Shown here: positions 6,660 to 11,712 of the stretch, piece after piece
Layout: every line of letters starts with the position of its first letter
How positions within the stretch are numbered: the stretch's first letter is position 1
From: an uncultured Akkermansia sp.
GTDB taxonomy: Bacteria; Verrucomicrobiota; Verrucomicrobiia; Verrucomicrobiales; Akkermansiaceae
Length of the DNA stretch: 11,712 nucleotides
Reading direction: 5' to 3'
NCBI GenBank assembly: GCA_904502165.1
Contig: CAJGDB010000057.1
Span: 1 to 11,712, forward strand
Notes under the pieces: generated by a model
Database searches by the model: none
What the model was told of the DNA's origin: nothing
What the model saw: only the letters and a program-made list of their open reading frames with translations
Made by a program: the position numbers and the translations under genes

Positions 6660-7538
6660 TCAGCGGGTCAACTGGCGGCACGCCTTGACTGTGTTTGCTA
6701 TGAGCATGGCAATCGTCATGGGGCCCACCCCACCCGGAACAGGAGTGATATAGGAGCATTTATCCTTCACAGCCTCAAAATCCACATCGCCCACAATGCG
6801 GTAACCACGGGGGCGGGTTTCATCAGCAATGCGGTTGATACCCACATCCAGCACCACAGCTCCATCTTTCACGTACTCAGCCGTCACCATCTCCGGGCGG
6901 CCAACAGCGGCCACAATGATGTCTGCCGTGCGGCAGAGCCCCGGCAAATCCCTGGTGCGGGAATGAGCAATTGTCACCGTTGCATTGGCATTCTTAGCCA
7001 CAAGCAGGTTGGCCATAGGCTTGCCCACAATCATACTGCGGCCAATCACCACAGCATGCTTACCGGCAGTCTCGATGCCATAGGCCTTGAGGAGCTCCAT
7101 GCAGCCCAGCGGCGTACACGGCACAAAGCCCTCGGCATCTTCCAGCACCAGTCTGGCCACATTGGCAGGGTGGAAACCATCCACATCCTTGCGTGGGTCG
7201 ATATTGAGGATGACGGCTTCCTCATCAATATGAGGCGGAGGCGGGCTCTGCACCAGAATGCCATGTATGCGTTCATCCGCGTTCAACTGGTGAATCAACT
7301 GCACCAGTTCCTCCTGCGTTGTTTCTGCCGGGAGCGTCCATTTCTGAGAATAAATCCCGAGCTCCTCACAAGCCTTCACCTTGGAGCCCACGTACACCTG
7401 AGAAGCGGGGTCCTCTCCCACCAGAACAACAGCCAGACCGGGAATGTGCCCCTGTGCCTTCAGTTCGTCAATCTCCTGCTGCAGTTTCGAGCGCACACTG
7501 GCAGCAACTTCCTTACCATCAATCAGAGTCGGAGTCAT
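6660..7538 (-). CDS. folD: bifunctional methylenetetrahydrofolate dehydrogenase/cyclohydrolase
   Basis: This 292-residue enzyme interconverts 5,10-methylene-, 5,10-methenyl- and 10-formyl-tetrahydrofolate in the cytoplasm, using NADP+ as a rule. It supplies one-carbon units for purines and formyl-Met-tRNA. The diagnostic motifs are in order. Y49-VGS-K53 (catalytic Lys) lies in QVYVGSKVKACEELG. Next is Gln97 in VQSPPPP, then KDVDGFHP with Asp120, then PCTPLG (140-145). GRSMIVGKPMA (166-176) is the nucleotide-binding loop, and PVPGGVGPMT is near the C-terminus. The length is normal (about 285-300). The one departure is VQSPPPP where the family normally has VQLPLP. Only one base separates the ATG at 7538 from the stop of the preceding acyltransferase-like gene, so folD is almost certainly translated from the same leftward transcript. 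No ribosome binding site is visible. The long rightward frame opposite it is a shadow. Confidence 0.97.
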   Translation of the reverse strand: MTPTLIDGKEVAASVRSKLQQEIDELKAQGHIPGLAVVLVGEDPASQVYVGSKVKACEELGIYSQKWTLPAETTQEELVQLIHQLNADERIHGILVQSPPPPHIDEEAVILNIDPRKDVDGFHPANVARLVLEDAEGFVPCTPLGCMELLKAYGIETAGKHAVVIGRSMIVGKPMANLLVAKNANATVTIAHSRTRDLPGLCRTADIIVAAVGRPEMVTAEYVKDGAVVLDVGINRIADETRPRGYRIVGDVDFEAVKDKCSYITPVPGGVGPMTIAMLIANTVKACRQLTR

Positions 7539-7539
7539 A

Positions 7540-8229
7540 TCAATTCTTTGATTCTACAGGTTCAAAATCAGGGCGGCCCATAGCCATCATGGATTCCAGC
7601 TTTGCCATATATTCTTTCTGCAGTTCGTCATCCATTCCTGCCGGAACATACAGCGGTTCACCGGCAACAAGCGTCACCCTGGAGAAAGGCTTGGGTATCA
7701 CAAACTTATCCCAGGCTTTCCTGATACGCCAGCAGCTGGGAATATCAATACAGACCGGAATAATCGGCAAGCCAGAAACAGATGCAAGGCGAATCACACC
7801 CGGATGGCACTTGTAAATAGGGCCCTTCGGACCATCCGGTGTAATACACATGCAACGCCCCTGCTCCAGCTCACGCAGCATATCACGGAACCCGGCCACA
7901 CCACGCCGGTGACTGGAGCCGCGCACCACGCTCATACCAAATCGCGCAGCCACCGTGGCAAGCAGTGCACCATCCTTGCTGGCGCTTGTCAACAAACACA
8001 TCGGCATCTCTCCCTTAATAAGGTGGCGGTACAAATAGCAAGGCGTGAATGTCCTGTTATGCCACAGCGCAATGATACATTGCTGTTTGCCGATGATTTG
8101 CTCGGCTTTTCCCACCCGTATCAGCCGCTTACGAAGCGTGAGGCACAGAGAGGAAATAAGCAGCCACAGCAGATTCCCCACCGGGCGGGTCCACCATTTT
8201 GAGCGTATCTCCAGTTCCTTACTGCTCAT
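7540..8229 (-). CDS. DUF374-type lysophospholipid acyltransferase-like protein
   Basis: The protein has 229 residues. A hydrophobic N-terminal stretch (residues about 17-31) probably anchors it to the inner membrane. The core matches the DUF374 family, a branch of the lysophospholipid/glycerol-phosphate acyltransferase superfamily: IIALWHN (52-58) with His57 as the likely catalytic His, LTSASKDG (80-87), VVRGSSHRRG (101-110), and CITPDGPKGPIYK (128-140). The segment ASVSGLPIIPVCI that follows is also typical. Family members are thought to acylate lipids, often in lipid A or phospholipid pathways of Gram-negative bacteria, but the substrate is not established for DUF374 and I do not assign one. 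The arrangement with a secretin-like gene and a membrane protein upstream, and folD one base downstream, indicates an operon rather than a functional pathway. The start is ATG 8229, 33 bases after the preceding stop, with no clear ribosome site. Confidence 0.88.
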   Translation of the reverse strand: MSSKELEIRSKWWTRPVGNLLWLLISSLCLTLRKRLIRVGKAEQIIGKQQCIIALWHNRTFTPCYLYRHLIKGEMPMCLLTSASKDGALLATVAARFGMSVVRGSSHRRGVAGFRDMLRELEQGRCMCITPDGPKGPIYKCHPGVIRLASVSGLPIIPVCIDIPSCWRIRKAWDKFVIPKPFSRVTLVAGEPLYVPAGMDDELQKEYMAKLESMMAMGRPDFEPVESKN

Positions 8230-8262
8230 AAAAATCGACTTGCGAAAGCTTGCTTGTTGTTA

Positions 8263-9951
8263 TCAGAACGGCGCATTCGGCGCAAACGGGTCCTCCACTG
8301 ACTCAAAAGGATTGCCAGACGGATGCTGCGGAATCGTCCTTTCCTGAGAAGCAGGCTGCTCAAGAAGCGTAGATGAGCCGCCCTCCTTCATCTGCTCTGT
8401 CAGCTTATCCAGATCCATTTCATTGAACGGAATGCGGGCCGGACGCTCCCGGCGGGCAATGGAAGCACGTGCCTCCACCTCTGCCATATCATCATCCGGA
8501 GCATTTCCATTGCCGCGCAGGCGGGTGTGCAGCACAGCCCAGTCTCCCTGCTGCTGAAAAATGGGGTCAGGGCGACCATCCGGATATTCAACCCGGGCAA
8601 GAAGCATCGGAACCCCATACTTCAACTCACCGGAAAGCACATTATCTGCGCCCAGGGTAATCTTGCCGCGAAGCGTCGCCAAATCGCGTTCCACGATACC
8701 ATCTTCCGGAATTTCCAGCGACATGGTCTCGTCCTGGCAGTCAAGGACAACGTAGCCGCGGTACACCGTAAGCGGGTTATAGAGTCGCCGCTTGGACGGG
8801 TCAATATGCTCCGTAATGGCATGCATGGCCGGGAATGAACTCAGGCAGATGTTCTTGAGGTGGAATTCACCATTGAACACAGGTTCCGGTGTTTCCACAG
8901 CAAGCGTAATCGTTGCCTTATCACTGATGCGGCCCTGCGATACGGCTACTGTGCGAGCCGTCAGAAAATGCTCGAACCGGCCCTTGGTAAACTCTGCCAG
9001 GCTCATGTTATCCGTCTCAACAGCATAGGGGCCGGCCATTGTAGAACCGGCTGCTATCCGTCCGGCAAAAGCAATGCGGGTACGGCGCTGCTCCGCCACA
9101 TCCGAAGCTGTATCCGTTGTTCCATGAATAGAGAAATCATCAATACCGGATGATGAGACAGTCACCTTACCCTCCTTGATATTCACAGTTTTCCACCCCT
9201 TGAGCTGAAGTGAACCAGAATTGAAAATCAAAACACTCGATGCCCGTGAAACATGCGGATAATACATGTAGGCCTGTGCGTTTCTGAGCATAACCGGGGC
9301 GGCCTCTGCATCCGCATAGGTCACAGAGAAATCTGCACAGGTCATGCGACGGAAATTCCACAGTTCCTTCCCCTGGAATGCGGGTATCTGCATCGTGGAA
9401 CCATTTCGCAATACCACCAGGGCTCTCTCGATTTTAAGCTCTTCCGACTTAACAACACTTGAGAAGAAACTGGAAAGCTCCAGAGACGATTCGAGGCCGG
9501 AGAGCTCTACTCTCTCAATCATGGATGTTTCCGGGAATTCCGCCACCAGCTTGGTCAGATGGAACGAAGTTCCTTCGATACCCGCACCTTCCACAACGAC
9601 CGAACTGGCTCCCCAGCTCTGCTGCAGTTCGAGTTGCTTTTCACTCAGATAAGAACTGCTCGACATAGCGGACATCCGCAGAAAAAGGAAAGCCACAATG
9701 GCCAGACCGCCTATGAAGACAAGAGCCATGGCATAGGCCAGATGCCTGCGGCTGATACGCCGCTTATCGCGGGCAGAAAGCATTACCTTGCGCTTCTTGG
9801 TAACGCGAACCACCTTGGTACCATCAGCCCGCACCACTACTTCCCGCCGCCGCTCCTTGGATGGTTTATCCTCATTAAGCTGCTTGATAATGCTGCGAAC
9901 CTGTGTCAGATTCTCTTCCTCTTCTGCGTATTTATCGTCCTTTTCGGTCAT
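8263..9951 (-). CDS. uncharacterised single-pass membrane protein behind the secretin gene
   Basis: I do not recognise this 562-residue protein. Residues 1-70 are cytoplasmic in character and very charged: an acidic start (EEEEN), then a basic stretch (SKERRRE, KKRK, RDKRRISRRH). A single transmembrane helix, LAYAMALVFIGGLAIVAFLFL, covers about 71-91. The positive-inside rule places the remaining 470 residues in the periplasm. That part is beta-rich, with many short strands alternating with polar turns, and could be an AsmA-like or other lipid/protein-binding fold; this is inference from residue pattern only. The last 60 residues are disordered-looking and Pro-rich, ending with repeated P-F pairs (NPFESVEDPFAPNAPF). 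It follows the secretin stop by 17 bases, and the A-rich leader (AATAAATAAAAA) precedes the ATG. The topology is that of a GspC/PilP-type inner-membrane partner of a secretin, but no sequence motif proves it. Confidence 0.85.
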   Translation of the reverse strand: MTEKDDKYAEEEENLTQVRSIIKQLNEDKPSKERRREVVVRADGTKVVRVTKKRKVMLSARDKRRISRRHLAYAMALVFIGGLAIVAFLFLRMSAMSSSSYLSEKQLELQQSWGASSVVVEGAGIEGTSFHLTKLVAEFPETSMIERVELSGLESSLELSSFFSSVVKSEELKIERALVVLRNGSTMQIPAFQGKELWNFRRMTCADFSVTYADAEAAPVMLRNAQAYMYYPHVSRASSVLIFNSGSLQLKGWKTVNIKEGKVTVSSSGIDDFSIHGTTDTASDVAEQRRTRIAFAGRIAAGSTMAGPYAVETDNMSLAEFTKGRFEHFLTARTVAVSQGRISDKATITLAVETPEPVFNGEFHLKNICLSSFPAMHAITEHIDPSKRRLYNPLTVYRGYVVLDCQDETMSLEIPEDGIVERDLATLRGKITLGADNVLSGELKYGVPMLLARVEYPDGRPDPIFQQQGDWAVLHTRLRGNGNAPDDDMAEVEARASIARRERPARIPFNEMDLDKLTEQMKEGGSSTLLEQPASQERTIPQHPSGNPFESVEDPFAPNAPF

Positions 9952-9968
9952 TTTTTATTTATTATCCC

Positions 9969-11712
9969 TTATAAATCAGACATATTGCCCACAGGCTCAC
10001 CACTGCCGACAGAGCGGCCCGTAGGATCAACCACATCAGCCTTTACAAAAACCAGATATGCCTTACGAATTTTCTCTTCACCCGATGAGCGGAACAGGCG
10101 GCCCACCATAGGCAAATCGCCCAGTATCGGCAGCTTATCCTCGTAGCGCACGCTGCGGGCCTCCTTCAAGCCACCCAGCACCACAACAGCTCCTGTTCCC
10201 ACCGTAATCTTGGTATTCTCCATACGGCGCTTGAAAATGGGCTGCAGAATGAGGTTATCACTTATCTGCATCGGGTATTCCTGATCATTCTCATCCACAT
10301 GGATCACCGAAATCGGGCTACCCCAGTTGATGAAGCCCTCAAATTCATTCGAGGTTACGGTGAGCGCTAGTGTCACGTGCTGGCCATCGGGCGCAATGGA
10401 TGCCTCGTGCACCTGCAGCACGGTACCTATACCGCCCACGGAATCCTCTGACGGGCCGAAGCGGACAAATGATTCGGGGTGAGCAGACGCTACAATCTTC
10501 ATCGCTTCGGGGTTCATCGGAATCTGCGGGGCCGCATAGGTCTCCGGATAAATCATTTCCTTCACGTTGGCATACACCACCTGTTCATCGCGGCCGGGCG
10601 TGAAGACGATACGGGGATTGGACATGATGTCCGTTCCCTTCTTCTGGGCGGCACCACGCATAATCATGGTCACATCCGCATTCTTCCATACACCACGGAA
10701 AGAGAAGATGCCCGGGGCCTTTCTCGTTTCGTGATTCATAACGCTGAGTGCAGCCGCGCTGCCGGATGATATGAGATTATCGATATTATCTGCAGTCAGC
10801 GCCAGATTGCCGGAGCGCAACCCTTCTGTGGCAGACAGGCCACTAGACTGAAGATCTGCATCTACATCGGGAATTCCCGGCAGACCGGTAACCACATCCT
10901 TTACGCCAGAAAGAAGGGCGCGGGTCGGATTCAGATTTACATTGAACAGCCATTCAAAGCCCAGTTCATTCAGGTCATCCTCTGCCATTTCCATGGCAAT
11001 GACATTGAGGACAACAGCTCTTTCAGTGGTCAGAGGCATTGAAATAAGCTCCTCAATCTCCTTCTGATTGAACAGCGTATTACGTACCGTAAGAGTACGG
11101 GTGGCGGCATGGTAGCGGGCTGTTGCCCCCTTGGGGAAGGCCACGCCCATTTCCGTCAGCGCTACCACCGGATTCACACGCTTGACTCGCACAGAGGAAG
11201 AAGAGGCAAAATCATCGTCTTCCTCATCCTCTTCTTCAGCATCAGCCTGCACATCGAAGAAATGAGGGGGAACAGTATACACACGCTCCACCAGGGGGCC
11301 GTAATCACGCCCGGACAAGACAAACTCGATACCGAGCGGAGAAATGTAGTGGCTGATACCGAACTGCTTATCAATAAGCTCAAGCAACTGGGCTACCGTC
11401 ACATCAGTCAGTCTGAGAGTGGCCCGGCGGCTCATGACATCCTTGTACATATCAGAGTCGGACGCTCCGAAATTGGTCATGACGTTAATCTGGCGGGAAG
11501 CCCGAATCCCCGATGCCTCGAAGCGGCTGATCTGCCCCATGAGGGCCTCCTGCACATCCTGCATGGTAGCCTCCTCGAAGCTGATTCTGGGAATGACCAT
11601 TTCCTGCAGAGCCTTCACAATACTGTTCTCCACATCGGAAAGAGCCTGAGCAGCACCGGATTCCGATGTAGCCACCGCCACCTGCCTGTCCTCAACAGGC
11701 AAATGCTCATCC
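9969..11712 (-). CDS. secretin-like type II/III secretion protein, 5' end outside the window
   Basis: The frame is open from the right edge of the window (residues before the TTG at 11702 read D-E-H) to the TAA at 9969. About 581 residues are visible, and the start and any signal peptide are missing. The C-terminal half is the secretin channel domain of GspD/PilQ proteins: a strand-rich region, then VGTGAVVVLGGL (501-512 counting from the TTG at 11702) and the hallmark KLPILGDLPMVGRLF (523-537), which is followed by RKAYLVFVKADVVDP. The N-terminal part has secretin-type small domains: one around ISFEEATMQDVQEAL (40-54), another around RATLRLTDVTVAQLL (93-107), and a third ending TRTLTVRNTLFNQKEIEEL. 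Between them is an acidic insert rich in Asp/Glu and Ser (about 152-170). The protein would form a ring in the outer membrane for protein secretion or pilus export. It looks like Verrucomicrobial secretins. The pseudopilin genes at the left of the window would suit the same machine. Confidence 0.92.
   Translation of the reverse strand, partial: DEHLPVEDRQVAVATSESGAAQALSDVENSIVKALQEMVIPRISFEEATMQDVQEALMGQISRFEASGIRASRQINVMTNFGASDSDMYKDVMSRRATLRLTDVTVAQLLELIDKQFGISHYISPLGIEFVLSGRDYGPLVERVYTVPPHFFDVQADAEEEDEEDDDFASSSSVRVKRVNPVVALTEMGVAFPKGATARYHAATRTLTVRNTLFNQKEIEELISMPLTTERAVVLNVIAMEMAEDDLNELGFEWLFNVNLNPTRALLSGVKDVVTGLPGIPDVDADLQSSGLSATEGLRSGNLALTADNIDNLISSGSAAALSVMNHETRKAPGIFSFRGVWKNADVTMIMRGAAQKKGTDIMSNPRIVFTPGRDEQVVYANVKEMIYPETYAAPQIPMNPEAMKIVASAHPESFVRFGPSEDSVGGIGTVLQVHEASIAPDGQHVTLALTVTSNEFEGFINWGSPISVIHVDENDQEYPMQISDNLILQPIFKRRMENTKITVGTGAVVVLGGLKEARSVRYEDKLPILGDLPMVGRLFRSSGEEKIRKAYLVFVKADVVDPTGRSVGSGEPVGNMSDL

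Noticed and set aside
6963..7583. Rightward 206-residue open frame opposite folD
   Set aside because: It is a shadow of folD, whose family motifs are complete. The sequence is His-rich and unstructured in appearance.
8230..8262. Repeated CTTGC units between the acyltransferase and membrane protein genes
   Set aside because: Three short direct copies in 33 bases do not form a stem or a known motif and are probably chance.
1..11712. tRNA genes, CRISPR arrays, insertion sequences, phage or defence genes
   Set aside because: No tRNA-like sequence, spaced repeats, transposase or nuclease motifs were seen on either strand. Coding density is high and typical of core chromosome.

Overview
The window holds ten protein-coding genes, two of them cut by the window edges, and no RNA genes, CRISPR arrays, insertion sequences or phage genes. 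It looks like ordinary chromosomal, cell-envelope-oriented DNA from a Gram-negative bacterium. The best guess is Verrucomicrobia (Akkermansia-like). That rests on moderately GC-rich DNA, the style of the pseudopilins and secretin, a LepB with a large insertion, and the near absence of Shine-Dalgarno motifs. It is recall of family style, not a database match.

Layout. From 1 to about 1454, two prepilin-like genes (class III signal GFTL.E) are read leftward. They are divergent from a rightward block that starts at 1602: undecaprenyl-diphosphate phosphatase (uppP), signal peptidase I (lepB) and a squalene/phytoene-synthase-family enzyme. That block ends at a clear intrinsic terminator whose stem is partly coding and whose loop contains the stop codon. 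A new promoter starts immediately after it and drives a STAS-domain protein with a helical tail, overlapping or abutting a DUF2851 protein. From 6660 to the right edge everything is leftward: a secretin-like outer-membrane protein (its 5' end lies beyond the window), a single-pass membrane protein of unknown function, a DUF374-type acyltransferase-like protein and folD. The gaps are 17, 33 and 1 bases, so these four are probably one transcript. A hairpin lies in the short gap where the two strands converge.

How the genes fit together. The pseudopilins and the secretin are parts of type II secretion/type IV pilus-type machinery. LepB releases exported proteins, UppP recycles the C55 lipid carrier, the squalene-synthase-family enzyme works on isoprenoid diphosphates, and the DUF374 protein probably acylates an envelope lipid. 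The STAS protein suggests a partner-switching type of regulation. FolD (one-carbon metabolism) looks like a passenger in the leftward operon.

I do not see a convincing new defence, mobile or biosynthetic system. The most interesting points are the uncharacterised membrane protein directly behind the secretin, the CxCxxCxxC tail of the DUF2851 protein, the compact terminator/promoter joint near 4650, and the general lack of ribosome binding sites with very short predicted leaders.
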